Shown here piece by piece: positions 6,528-13,922 of a stretch of 18,893 nt of DNA. Origin of the DNA: RGIG1902 sp034926865 (GTDB taxonomy: Bacteria > Bacillota > Clostridia > Oscillospirales > Butyricicoccaceae); the NCBI GenBank assembly GCA_034926865.1, contig JAYFQP010000018.1, positions 1 through 18,893 of the forward strand, given 5' to 3'. The translations under genes were made by a program, and so were the position numbers. The notes beneath the pieces are model-generated. The model searched no databases and was not told where the DNA came from. It saw nothing but the letters and a program-made list of their open reading frames with translations. Position 1 is the stretch's first letter. Each line of letters starts with the position of its first letter.

Positions 6528-6852
6528 TTGATTGTTCCTCCTTTAATTGTTTGATTTTCGACGCAACGAATTCCCATTTCTCCCAGAACTTTCGCAGTTC
6601 TTCGCGCCCAGCGTCGGTGAGCACGTAAAACTTGCGAGGCGGCCCCATATCGGAAGGCTTTTTTTCTATGTCCACGAGTTTATTCTTCTCAAGCCGTACC
6701 AAAATGGTGTAGACCGTTCCTTCCACAACGTCTGTGAAACCGAGAGCATTCAGCCGCCGCGTGATTTCGTAGCCGTAGGTTTCTCCGCGGCTTATAATTT
6801 CAAGGACACAGCCCTCAAGCACGCCTTTGAGCATTTCTGTTAGGTTTTCCAG
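6520..6852 (-). CDS. PadR-family transcriptional repressor (probable CTG start)
   Basis: A 110-residue winged-helix regulator. The PadR fold is clear: helices ENLTEMLKGVLEGCVLEIIS, the segment GETYGYEITRRLNALGF, the recognition helix and wing DVVEGTVYTILVRLEKNKLV, and DMGPPRKFYVLTDAGREEL, ending in a charged C-terminal helix. PadR proteins repress drug-exporter operons and are released by ligand. The start is unusual. The ribosome binding site AAGGAG runs directly into the in-frame GTG at 6861, which is too close, whereas CTG at 6852-6850 is 8 bases away and gives the (M)ENLTEMLKG N terminus I expect for the family. There is no in-frame ATG nearby until codon 7. The gene overlaps the DUF1048 gene. 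Confidence 0.85.
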   Translation of the reverse strand: MENLTEMLKGVLEGCVLEIISRGETYGYEITRRLNALGFTDVVEGTVYTILVRLEKNKLVDIEKKPSDMGPPRKFYVLTDAGREELRKFWEKWEFVASKIKQLKEEQSNV

Positions 6853-6898
6853 TACAATCACTCCTTGCTATTCTGTATGACCGGTATGCAGTGTTACT

Positions 6899-6940
6899 TA
6901 CTACGACTATATAGTAGCACGTAGTAGCCGGATTTGTCAA
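6899..6940 (-). promoter_or_regulatory. Promoter with palindromic PadR operator
   Basis: On the minus strand TTGACA (6940-6935) is followed after 18 bases by TACTAT (6916-6911). The -10 region is covered by the perfect palindrome ACTATATAGT at 6906-6915, and outside it by the inverted arms TACTACG (6899-6905) and CGTAGTA (6920-6926). Nested palindromes over the -10 of a padR gene are a typical autoregulatory operator. The direct repeat TAGTAGC occurs twice, 10 bases apart (6912 and 6922). Confidence 0.75.
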
Positions 6941-7446
6941 TAGCATTTGCTATGATAATAAATTCCATTTAAAACGCAAGATGTTAACGGGCAAAAGGCT
7001 GAGCAACCAGCAATACCCTGTAGTTGATAACGAAGTGAGGGATGGAATTTTCGGTATTCAATTTTGCATCACAGGGCAAATTCCCGCATTTCATGGTGAG
7101 GGTGAATGTCGGGCAATGCTCCAGCGTTTTCACACGTAAAACAGCATCTTGCCCCATTTGAAACTGCCTCGTAATGCGTGCCCTTAAATCTTCCATGACA
7201 CATTAGCTAATATTCCCTTTGCATTTTGTAGGCAGATCTCCATGCCATAAGGGTAATTAAATAAAAATTTATTGTAGAGCACGAATAAAAAAAGCAGGCA
7301 AACTTATACAATAAGAAGGTTTGCAATTGAACCGTGTACTGGATATTCCATGGCAATTCATGTATAATATAGACTTATATAGAGAAATTGGTTATGCTTT
7401 AAGCGGCAAACTGTTTTTATGACAGGCTTTAAACAGGAGAGATAAA
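6941..7446. other. 506-bp gap upstream of MBL hydrolase gene
   Basis: A 70-codon minus-strand frame at 6984-7196 (start MEDLRARITRQFQMGQ) has an ATG but no well-placed ribosome binding site and no recognised family. It may be a degraded gene or chance. The only other element supported is the promoter at 7340-7368, described separately. Confidence 0.4.
7340..7368 (+). promoter_or_regulatory. Promoter for MBL/AlkD operon
   Basis: A consensus TATAAT at 7363-7368 with TGGATA 17 bases upstream at 7340-7345 (four of six -35 bases). The transcript would start near 7375, giving a leader of about 70 bases before ATG 7447. Confidence 0.55.
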
Positions 7447-8151
7447 ATGAACAAGGTTGTTATCTTGGATATTGAAATGACGTATGGGAGTATTCAGGAT
7501 ATCATCCATCCTGTGGTGCTCTGTGATGATAGCAATTGTGTGTTAGTGGACTGTGGCTACGTGGGCTCCTTGCCGAAGATTGAGGAAGCGCTTCGACTAA
7601 GCGACATCGCACCGAAAGCAATCACTCATATCATTTTGACACACCAAGACCATGACCATATCGGTGCCGCGGCTGCATTTAAGAGGATGTTCCCAGCGGT
7701 AAAGATGATGGCTTCCGCCATTGAAGCACCTTATATATCCGGAGTCGAGAAGTCACTTCGACTGGAACAGGCGGAGCAGATGCAAAAAACGCTCCCACCG
7801 GAGCAGCAGGCGTTTGGGGAAGCCTTTTGCAACCTCTTGCGTGGTGTCGAGCCTGCTTTAATCGATCACCCGCTCTATGCAAATGATCTGCTGCCCTTTT
7901 GCGGAGGATGTCAAGTGTTGGCTACTCCAGGTCATACTCCGGGACATATCTCGCTTTACCTGCCATGGTTTGATGCCATCATTTCCGGCGATGCCATTGC
8001 GTTAGAAAACGGAAAGCCAGTGATAGCCAATCCTCAGTTTACACTGGATATGGAGAAGGCAATCGCTTCCATGCAGCGGTTGTTTTCTTATCATGCCAAA
8101 AGGATTATTTGCTATCATGGGGGCACGTTTTATGGAAAAAGCCAAGATTAG
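7447..8151 (+). CDS. MBL-fold metallo-hydrolase
   Basis: A 234-residue metallo-beta-lactamase-fold hydrolase. The signature is THQDHDHIG at residues 65-73, so the metal ligands are H66, D68, D70 and H71. The usual second histidine of HxHxDH is replaced by aspartate, as in the HQDxDH subgroup of Firmicute proteins (B. subtilis YflN type, from memory). The remaining ligands are H163 (TPGHTPGH), D182 (SGDAI) and H224 (CYHGG). The substrate is unknown; the fold covers thioesterases, lactonases and glyoxalase II-like enzymes. The ATG at 7447 has an AGGAGAG site. The AlkD-like gene follows 47 bases later, so the two are probably co-transcribed. Confidence 0.87.
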   Translation: MNKVVILDIEMTYGSIQDIIHPVVLCDDSNCVLVDCGYVGSLPKIEEALRLSDIAPKAITHIILTHQDHDHIGAAAAFKRMFPAVKMMASAIEAPYISGVEKSLRLEQAEQMQKTLPPEQQAFGEAFCNLLRGVEPALIDHPLYANDLLPFCGGCQVLATPGHTPGHISLYLPWFDAIISGDAIALENGKPVIANPQFTLDMEKAIASMQRLFSYHAKRIICYHGGTFYGKSQD

Positions 8152-8198
8152 GAGAAAATGTGACGTCTTATTACTTGGTTATTGAAAGGGTAAACCAT

Positions 8199-8888
8199 AT
8201 GAGCAGTACAGAAGACATCCAGCGTCGGTTGTTTGAGCTGCAGGATCTAAAATATAAGGAGTTCCAGTGCAAACTCATGCCGACGGTAAACCCGGAAACC
8301 GTCATCGGCGTCCGCACGCCCGACCTGCGGAAGCTAGCGAAGGATTATTCCAAAGCGCCCGAGGCCATGGAGTTCCTCAAAATTCTGCCGCACAGGTATT
8401 ATGAAGAGAATAACCTACACGGCTTCCTGATCGAGACGATCAAAGACTATGACACTGCCATTACAGCTGTCGACGCATTTCTGCCATACATCGACAACTG
8501 GGCGACATGCGACCTGATGTCACTGAAGGTCTTTAAACAGCACCTGACAGAGCTCTATGAGAAGATCTTAGTCTGGCTTAAGTCCGATAAAACCTATACG
8601 GTTCGCTTCGGTATCGGAATGCTGATGAGCTTTTATCTGGATGAACATTTCAAGCCCGAGATGCTCGAGCTTGTCGCAGGCGTACGTTCGGAAGAGTATT
8701 ATATCAACATGATGATTGCCTGGTATTTTGCGACGGCGCTGGCTAAGCAGTACGCCGCCACCTTGCCGTACATCCAGGAGCAGCATCTCGACAAATGGAC
8801 ACACAACAAGGCTATCCAGAAAGCGATTGAAAGCTACCGGATCAGCGACGAGGCAAAGGCGTATCTGAGGACGCTGAAAGTGAAGTAA
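8199..8888 (+). CDS. AlkD-like DNA alkylation repair protein
   Basis: A 229-residue all-helical HEAT-like-repeat protein of the DNA alkylation repair family, whose characterised members (AlkC/AlkD) remove positively charged alkylated purines. The residues known in Bacillus cereus AlkD are present with near-identical spacing: W101 and D105 (DNWATCD; W109/D113 in AlkD), R136 (TVRFGIGML; R148) and W175 (MMIAWYFATAL; W187). The conserved N-terminal GVRTPDLRKLAKDY is also there. I start at ATG 8199 because GAAAGGG precedes it and it yields the family-length N terminus; an in-frame ATG at 8109 lies inside the MBL gene. The protein is likely cytosolic and acts on genomic DNA. It probably shares the promoter at 7340-7368. 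Confidence 0.9.
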   Translation: MSSTEDIQRRLFELQDLKYKEFQCKLMPTVNPETVIGVRTPDLRKLAKDYSKAPEAMEFLKILPHRYYEENNLHGFLIETIKDYDTAITAVDAFLPYIDNWATCDLMSLKVFKQHLTELYEKILVWLKSDKTYTVRFGIGMLMSFYLDEHFKPEMLELVAGVRSEEYYINMMIAWYFATALAKQYAATLPYIQEQHLDKWTHNKAIQKAIESYRISDEAKAYLRTLKVK

Positions 8889-8923
8889 GATAAGGCAGCT
8901 GCAAATTTGCTGGAGGAACATAG

Positions 8924-9394
8924 ATGGGGCATTTCGGCTTTTCATACGTAGGATTTATATTTTTGATGATGCTGACGGTTCCGAACCTGATATGGACAAA
9001 GCACCAGCCAAAGGGATACGACTATCAGAATGAAAATAAAGTACTGCTTGTCTTTGAAAGAGCCGGACAGGTGTGCGTCACCTGCGCAGCTCTTGTGTTT
9101 TCAGACTTCAATTTTCAGCCTTGGTCTCTCTGGAGCCTCTGGCTGATCGCGGCGGTAATCCTCATGCTTCTGTATGAATGCTGGTGGATACGCTACTTTA
9201 AAAGCGAGAAGACGCTGAAGGATTTTTACAGCAGATTTTGCGGCGTTCCCGTTGCCGGCGCAACATTGCCGGTCGCAGCCTTTTTCTTGCTCGGGCTTTA
9301 CGGGAAAGTGGTCTGGCTGATGGGTTCCGTCGTCATTTTGGGGATCGGTCATATCGGTATCCATTTGCAGCATCTCAGAGAGATACGATCGTAG
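8924..9394 (+). CDS. Conserved hypothetical membrane protein
   Basis: A 156-residue polytopic membrane protein with about five hydrophobic segments (roughly residues 7-24, 48-63, 70-90, 107-126 and 131-150), separated by short charged loops such as WTKHQPKGYDYQNENK and RYFKSEKTLKDFYSRF. No catalytic motif is visible. I recall similar uncharacterised Firmicute proteins starting MGHFGFSYVG but know no function. The ATG at 8924 has a strong GGAGG 8 bases upstream. It begins 35 bases after the AlkD-like gene and may be the third gene of that operon. Confidence 0.8.
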   Translation: MGHFGFSYVGFIFLMMLTVPNLIWTKHQPKGYDYQNENKVLLVFERAGQVCVTCAALVFSDFNFQPWSLWSLWLIAAVILMLLYECWWIRYFKSEKTLKDFYSRFCGVPVAGATLPVAAFFLLGLYGKVVWLMGSVVILGIGHIGIHLQHLREIRS

Positions 9395-9438
9395 TATTTG
9401 ACAGCCGGGCTGGAACATCATTAAGGGAGCGTGATTTT

Positions 9439-9618
9439 GTGAAGATATTAATGAAAATATTAGTCGCCATATGCACTCTTGGGGTGGGATGGCTATTGGG
9501 AATTTACTTGCTCGACTGGTCTGTTTTCTGGAAGACAGCGTTATTTTTTCTGGCGTGTTGGGGTATCGGGCATATCGTATACTCAATACTGAGAGCTATA
9601 GATAAACGATACGAATAA
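9439..9618 (+). CDS. Small two-helix membrane protein (GTG start)
   Basis: A 59-residue protein with two predicted membrane helices: MKILVAICTLGVGWLLGIYL and, after LDWSVFWK, TALFFLACWGIGHIVYSIL, ending in a basic tail. GTG 9439 is chosen because AAGGGAG at 9423-9429 is well spaced from it; ATG 9451 would lie too far away. The frame extends upstream into the preceding gene, but without a start supported by a ribosome binding site. No family is recognised. It follows the larger membrane protein by 44 bases and may belong to the same transcript. Confidence 0.65.
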   Translation: MKILMKILVAICTLGVGWLLGIYLLDWSVFWKTALFFLACWGIGHIVYSILRAIDKRYE

Positions 9619-9704
9619 TGGTTTAATAAAAACGGTCTTAGTTTTGGGGTTGGTTACCAGGCATTATTAAAAGTTCAGGTAATTTTTCAGACGGAGGCTA
9701 ATAA

Positions 9705-10349
9705 ATGGACAAGATGATTCAGATCAGGAATGAAGATAAAAATGATTATAAGAGCGTAGAAGAAATCACAAGGAAAGCTTTCTGGAACTTATATATTCCG
9801 GGGTGCATTGAACACTATTTAGTTCATGTTATGCGATCTCACAAAGACTTTCTGCCGGAATTGGATCTGGTGATTGAGGTTGATCATCAGATCATCGGGA
9901 ATATCATGTATACAAAGGCAAAACTGGTTGATGAGGCTGGGGAAGAAAAAGAAATCCTCACCTTCGGTCCGGTTTGCATTATGCCGGAATACCAAAGGAT
10001 GGGCTACGGGAAAATGCTTATGGAGTATTCCTTTGAACGGGCGACCGCACTTGGTTATGATGTGATCGTCATATTTGGAAACCCAAACAATTATGTAAGC
10101 CGAGGTTTTAAGAGCTGCAAAAAGTACAACGTCTGTCTTGAAAATGGGACATATCCTTCGGCAATGATGGTAAAAGAACTGAAACCGGAAGTTTTGGACG
10201 GAAGAAAATGGGTTTACTATGACAGCCCTGTGATGAAGATAGATGAACAGGAAGCCGAGCGCTTTGACGAGGGGCTGGAGCGACTGGAGAAAAAACACCA
10301 GCCAAGTCAGGAAGAATTTTATATTCACAGCCATTCAATTATACAGTGA
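9705..10349 (+). CDS. GNAT N-acetyltransferase (YhbS-like)
   Basis: A 214-residue acetyl-CoA-dependent acetyltransferase. The domain covers about residues 4-150. The core strand and pyrophosphate loop are FGPVCIMPEYQRMGYGKMLM, with QRMGYG at 97-102, followed by GYDVIVIFGNPNNYVSRGF, where the N-x-x-Y-x-x-x-GF pattern is typical of the YhbS branch. The C-terminal 60 residues are charged and outside the fold. The ATG at 9705 has GACGGAGG upstream. The substrate is unknown. It may be transcribed together with the acyltransferase gene that follows about 100 bases later. Confidence 0.87.
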   Translation: MDKMIQIRNEDKNDYKSVEEITRKAFWNLYIPGCIEHYLVHVMRSHKDFLPELDLVIEVDHQIIGNIMYTKAKLVDEAGEEKEILTFGPVCIMPEYQRMGYGKMLMEYSFERATALGYDVIVIFGNPNNYVSRGFKSCKKYNVCLENGTYPSAMMVKELKPEVLDGRKWVYYDSPVMKIDEQEAERFDEGLERLEKKHQPSQEEFYIHSHSIIQ

Positions 10350-10454
10350 GCTTCCGCATTTCCCAGATTCTATTATTGTAGGTTGGTGAGAAAGTGAAAA
10401 GATGCATTGCAGCTGCCGGAATAGCTGAATAAAAAATAAACTTTGGAGGTTATC

Positions 10455-11087
10455 ATGACTATTCCGGCTGATAAAATATACCCGCGAACGGGAGATTTCG
10501 AAACCGTTTACCTGAAAAATGTGATTACAGACCCTAATATTATCATCGGCGATTATACAATGTACAACGATTTTGTCTCCGACCCGAGGCTGTTTGAAAA
10601 GAACAACGTGCTGTATCATTATCCGGTCAATCACGACCGGCTGATCATTGGCAGGTTCTGTTCCATCGCCTGCGGGGCCAAGTTTCTCTTTACCAGCGCC
10701 AATCACACGATGAAGTCGCTCTCAACCTATCCGTTCCCGATTTTCTTTGAGGAATGGGGGCTGGATATAAAAAATGTCGCCTCCGCATGGGACAACAAAG
10801 GCGATATCATCGTCGGCAGCGACGTCTGGATCGGCTATGAAGCGGTGATCCTGTCCGGCGTCCATATCGGCGACGGCGCGATCATTGGAACAAGAGCCGT
10901 TGTAACAAAGGATGTTCCACCTTACACGGTTGTCGGCGGAATCCCCGCGAAAGAAATTAAAAAGCGCTTCGATGAAGAGACTATTCAGAAGTTACAGCAG
11001 ACCGAGTGGTGGAACTGGCCCGTTGAGAAGATCCGGCAGTTCCTGCCGCAAATCATGAACGGAGAAGCCGATAAGCTTACTCTCTAA
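10455..11087 (+). CDS. Vat/CatB-family xenobiotic O-acetyltransferase
   Basis: A 210-residue left-handed parallel beta-helix acyltransferase built from hexapeptide repeats (for example IIVGSD, VWIGYE, AVILSG, VHIGDG, AIIGTR). The conserved blocks VLYHYPV, LIIGRFCSIACG, SANHTM with the catalytic histidine at residue 84, STYPF and the C-terminal VGGIPAKEIKKRF match streptogramin A and chloramphenicol acetyltransferases (Vat and CatB). Members acetylate hydroxyl groups of antibiotics using acetyl-CoA as a trimer, but chromosomal relatives often have unknown substrates; the MKSLS after the histidine differs from the MDG of true Vat enzymes. I use ATG 10455 with GGAGG at 10445-10449; TTG 10443 would overlap that site. 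A strong hairpin follows. Confidence 0.88.
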   Translation: MTIPADKIYPRTGDFETVYLKNVITDPNIIIGDYTMYNDFVSDPRLFEKNNVLYHYPVNHDRLIIGRFCSIACGAKFLFTSANHTMKSLSTYPFPIFFEEWGLDIKNVASAWDNKGDIIVGSDVWIGYEAVILSGVHIGDGAIIGTRAVVTKDVPPYTVVGGIPAKEIKKRFDEETIQKLQQTEWWNWPVEKIRQFLPQIMNGEADKLTL

Positions 11088-11102
11088 AATGATTTACATT
11101 AT

Positions 11103-11146
11103 AAAAGCCGAAGCGTTCTTGGAAATCTGAGAATGTTTCGGCTTTT
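11103..11146. terminator. Hairpin terminator after acyltransferase gene
   Basis: AAAAGCCGAAGCGTTCT and AGAATGTTTCGGCTTTT form a 17-bp stem with two G-U pairs and a 10-base loop. The outer A and T runs make it potentially bidirectional. Confidence 0.8.
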
Positions 11147-11381
11147 CCTATAATTGCGGCGAACCGAATAGATCAGCATTTGACGTGATCAGTGCGGGGC
11201 GGTCAAGTATCCGTCAAATCGCGCAACACGCAGCTTTACAAATTGATGACCACAAAATTATCCGAGATACTGGAAACGTAACAAATCAAGGCGGATTGCT
11301 TCTTTTTTCGCGCAATCCGCCTTTCATTTGGGGCCTTATAATGGTAAAATAATGGTGAGAATGAGCTTTTGAGAGCTATAA
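11147..11381. other. Gap with an orphan hairpin, no gene seen
   Basis: No supported gene. One plus-strand frame is open through much of this stretch (reading AGRSSIRQIAQHAALQIDDHK near 11195-11257) but has no start or ribosome binding site and runs through the hairpin at 11288-11323. Confidence 0.4.
11288..11323. terminator. Perfect 12-bp hairpin without an obvious gene before it
   Basis: AAGGCGGATTGC and GCAATCCGCCTT pair perfectly around a 12-base loop that contains TTTTTT; only TTTCATTT follows. It resembles a terminator, but the nearest upstream gene already has one at 11103-11146. It may be left from a deleted gene or end a small RNA. Confidence 0.6.
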
Positions 11382-11700
11382 ATAAAGGAACAGCACAAAA
11401 CGCACTCAACTGCTGATTTTAGCAATAACACGGAATTTGTAGTTGAACTCCATAATTGCACAATCCGAATATGCGCGGCGTTTTTTAAGCTTTATGATGG
11501 AACCGATATGACATTTGAGGAAGTCCCGTTTATTGAGATATATTAAAGCCCATAAGGAGCAGACTATTCGCTTTAGAGAGAACGCTGGAATATCTGCCAG
11601 TGAAACTGAGGTCAAGGATTCAGAGTTTTGTAAAAAGTCAGTTTGTGATCTTATTATTGAAAAAGGCGAATATGCTTCACATTGGATATATCGAGAATGA
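11382..11700 (+). pseudogene. Frameshifted gene of unknown family
   Basis: Two protein-like frames join end to end. The first runs from about 11382 to a TAA at 11544-11546 and ends DMTFEEVPFIEIY. The second, in another frame, continues from about 11542 with IKAHKEQTIRFRENAGIS and ends HWIYRE at 11700. Restoring two bases (AT) in the ATATAT run at 11538-11543 would give one continuous product of about 107 residues. The first frame has no normal start codon, although AAAGGA lies at its upstream end, so the 5' end may also be damaged. I do not recognise the family. Confidence 0.5.
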
Positions 11701-11906
11701 GCTCACAACTGGTATGTTTGAGAAAATTCAGATATGAACAATATACACCTAACCTTTGCAGCTCCTGGAAGTGATACACGTCTGAATTCGCAGCTTGTTT
11801 AATTGGTGGACAAGACTCGTTGTAGTAATTAGGAGGGAATCAACAAATTGAAATTTGCAGGAGACCGAAAGAAATTCGATTAATCTACATATTGAGGAGA
11901 ACAACC
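11701..11906. other. Short gap before isochorismatase gene
   Basis: No real gene. A TTG-started 11-codon frame (MKFAGDRKKFD) at 11848-11883 is preceded by AGGAGGG at 11831-11837 and ends shortly before the next gene's GAGGAG. It could be a leader peptide or the stub of a lost gene. Confidence 0.3.
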
Positions 11907-12398
11907 ATGAAGAAAAAAGCCTTAGTCGTCATTGACATTCAAAACGACATTACCAAGAATTACAAGGAAATTATCCACAATATCAATCAGGCAGTGGCCT
12001 GGGCCACTCAACATGAAATGTATGTTGTTTATATCAAGCACAACAATCTGTCGGCCGGAACGAGAACCTTTAAGCCCGATACGCATGGGGCTGAATTGGT
12101 TCCGGATATGAAGATTGTGTCGCAAAACATATTTCTGAAGACCAAGGGGAACGCATTGACCAGCAAAGACTTTGCAGACTTTATCAGCAAAAACGAAATC
12201 AGTGATTTCTACATTGCTGGTGCAGATGCTACTGCCTGTGTAAAATCAACCTGCTACAATATGCGCAAAGCAAATTATGATGTCACCGTCCTGTCCGATT
12301 GCATTACCAGTTATGATAAGTGAAAAATCGACGAAATGCTGCGTTATTACGAAAGCAAGGGCTGCAAAATTATCCGCCTGAATGACCTTATGCAGTAA
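11907..12398 (+). pseudogene. Isochorismatase-family cysteine hydrolase with in-frame TGA
   Basis: The product opens MKKKALVVIDIQND, the standard start of the family, with catalytic D10. Next come the lysine region FLKTKGNAL (K78 or K80) and the nucleophile C111 in AGADATACVKSTCYNM. The reading frame meets TGA at 12321-12323 after 138 codons but continues in the same frame as KIDEMLRYYESKGCKII and RLNDLMQ to a TAA at 12396-12398, which is the expected C-terminal helix. A single change (CGA or AGA to TGA) explains this. The shorter protein keeps all catalytic residues and may still fold, so it could be a functional truncated enzyme rather than a dead gene. The ATG at 11907 has GAGGAG upstream. 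Confidence 0.7.
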
Positions 12399-12473
12399 AG
12401 CGCATTTCAAATTTCGGAAGATAGAACAGACTAGAGTGCATAGCATGTCAAATTAGAACATGACGGAGGCAAG

Positions 12474-12869
12474 ATGGTGTTTCATCGCTTTGTTGATCAG
12501 AAAGAAAGAAGGGCATATGGAGGCTCTGCGTTTCTGGAGCTACAATACTGCAAAATGGAGCATGGTATATCTTCAAAGAGAATCGTTGAAGTCAATTTCG
12601 TATCCCATTGGAAAAATGATTCCCTTTATGTTTATATAGATGACATAGATGGCTTTTATCAGAGCTATAGCGATATTTTCCTCGATGGACTTTACAACAA
12701 TATGGAACACGGCAAAATCGATGTTTATGGAATAAACTATTATTCTCCAACGCAAGTAGTTGCGTTTATGGATGCGATTGAAGCAAAGAAGCCAATGGAC
12801 TATGTGCTGATGCTTGAATGGCTTGGAAATGCGTGGAAGTATAATGGGGTCTACATCTTAGGCATTTGA
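12474..12869 (+). CDS. Conserved hypothetical protein
   Basis: A 131-residue soluble protein with no membrane segment or signal peptide. It is rich in aromatic and acidic residues (HWKNDSLYVYIDDIDGFYQSY, GKIDVYGINYYSP), and an ATG at 12474 (or GTG at 12477) follows CGGAGG at 12464-12469. It ends in KYNGVYILGI. I recall similar uncharacterised clostridial proteins but no function. It stays intact between two broken genes and the integrase remnant. Confidence 0.65.
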   Translation: MVFHRFVDQKERRAYGGSAFLELQYCKMEHGISSKRIVEVNFVSHWKNDSLYVYIDDIDGFYQSYSDIFLDGLYNNMEHGKIDVYGINYYSPTQVVAFMDAIEAKKPMDYVLMLEWLGNAWKYNGVYILGI

Positions 12870-12973
12870 CAAATTTCCGTTTATAGAGCTTAGCAGTTTG
12901 TTTACACAGCGAAACTATGTTTGAACTAGCACTTGAAAGTTTTGTAGTACCGCAATGAGCAATTCAGGCCATC

Positions 12974-13819
12974 GTGGGTTTGGCAATTAAGGTGAAAAAA
13001 CAAGAACGCAAGTTTAGATTTGAAGCGAGGCTACGCTGGCATACGGAGCGAGCATCCCTAAACTATGCCGGGAAAGAAACAAGGCAGAACGTCAAGACTG
13101 TAGAGCGCGGTATGAAGCAAAGTGCCCGCGCTTCGGAAAAGGCCGTTAAGACAAGTGCAAAGGGTTCCATTAAGACGGCGGAGCAAGGCGTAAAGACCGC
13201 TGAGCAGACATCCCGCACGGCCGTCAAAACGGCTCAGACTACCGCCCAAACTATCAATAGAACCGCGCAGGCCTCGGCCAAAACCGCACAAAGAGCGGCG
13301 CAGGCGGCGAAAATGACCGCAAAGGCAGCCACCGCGACAGTAAAAACCGCGGCAAAAGCAGTCGCCGCCACAGTTAAAGCGCTGATCGCCGCAGTCAGGA
13401 GCATCATCGCGGCTATGCGGACGCTCCCGCTGGTACCGCAGTTTCGCGAAAAGCTGCTGGCAGTCAAACAGCAGCAGGAGGAAAACCAGAAACTGTGCGG
13501 CAATTCTTACTGCAAAGATTATAAGGGGTATGTCTGCGTGAATGAAATGGGCGATCTCACCAAGCCGAGCTATATCACGGACACGTTTCAAAAAGTTCTG
13601 AAAAAAAACGACCTGCGCAAAATCCGCTTCCACGACCTTGGCCACAGCTGCGCGAGCATGCTTTTGAGAAACAACGTGCCCATGAAGCAGATTCAGGAGT
13701 GGCTGAGGCACAGCGATTTTTCAACCACGGCCAATATTTATGCACATCTGGACTACAGTTCAAAGATTTCCAGCGCGGAAGCTCTGCTGGCAGGCGTGCA
13801 TCTGGACGGGCTGATGTAA
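12974..13819 (+). pseudogene. Chimeric frame: KTA-repeat segment of a conjugative element fused to a tyrosine integrase C-terminus
   Basis: One uninterrupted 281-codon frame made of two unrelated parts. Residues about 35-148 are a Lys-Thr-Ala-Glu repeat region (KTVERGMKQS, SIKTAEQGVKTAEQ, KTAKAVAATVKALIAA). I associate this with the cytoplasmic segment before the membrane helix of transfer-region cell-wall hydrolases of clostridial integrative elements. From about R149 (RTLPLVPQFREKLL) to the end it is the C-terminal catalytic half of a site-specific tyrosine recombinase, with IRFHDLGHSCASMLL, MKQIQEWLRHSDFSTTANIYAHLDY and tyrosine Y256. The N-terminal DNA-binding half and box I arginine are missing. 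The box II arginine is glycine (G223). The GTG at 12974 lacks a good ribosome binding site. It is best read as a deletion scar within an element remnant, not a functional protein. Confidence 0.75.
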
Positions 13820-13885
13820 AGAGCGGTGAAAACGGTGAAAAACGGCCTTGTTTCCCTCAATTTTCCGAGTGCTTTTTTGCAGCAA

Positions 13886-13917
13886 AAAGCCTGCAAAATC
13901 AATGCTTTGCAGGCTTT
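13886..13917. terminator. Bidirectional hairpin between integrase remnant and tRNA fragment
   Basis: AAAGCCTGCAAA and TTTGCAGGCTTT form a perfect 12-bp stem with an 8-base loop. Read on the minus strand it is followed by further T, as expected just downstream of a tRNA gene. On the plus strand it would end the integrase transcript. Confidence 0.75.
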
Positions 13918-13922
13918 AAGTT

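Noticed and set aside
6984..7196. 70-codon minus-strand frame starting MEDLRARITRQFQ
   Set aside because: No well-placed ribosome binding site and no family recognised; left as part of the gap description.
8109..8198. Longer start for the AlkD-like protein
   Set aside because: The in-frame ATG at 8109 lies inside the MBL gene; ATG 8199 has a ribosome binding site and gives the expected family length.
11195..11336. Open plus-strand frame across the orphan hairpin
   Set aside because: No start or ribosome binding site; passes through a terminator-like structure.
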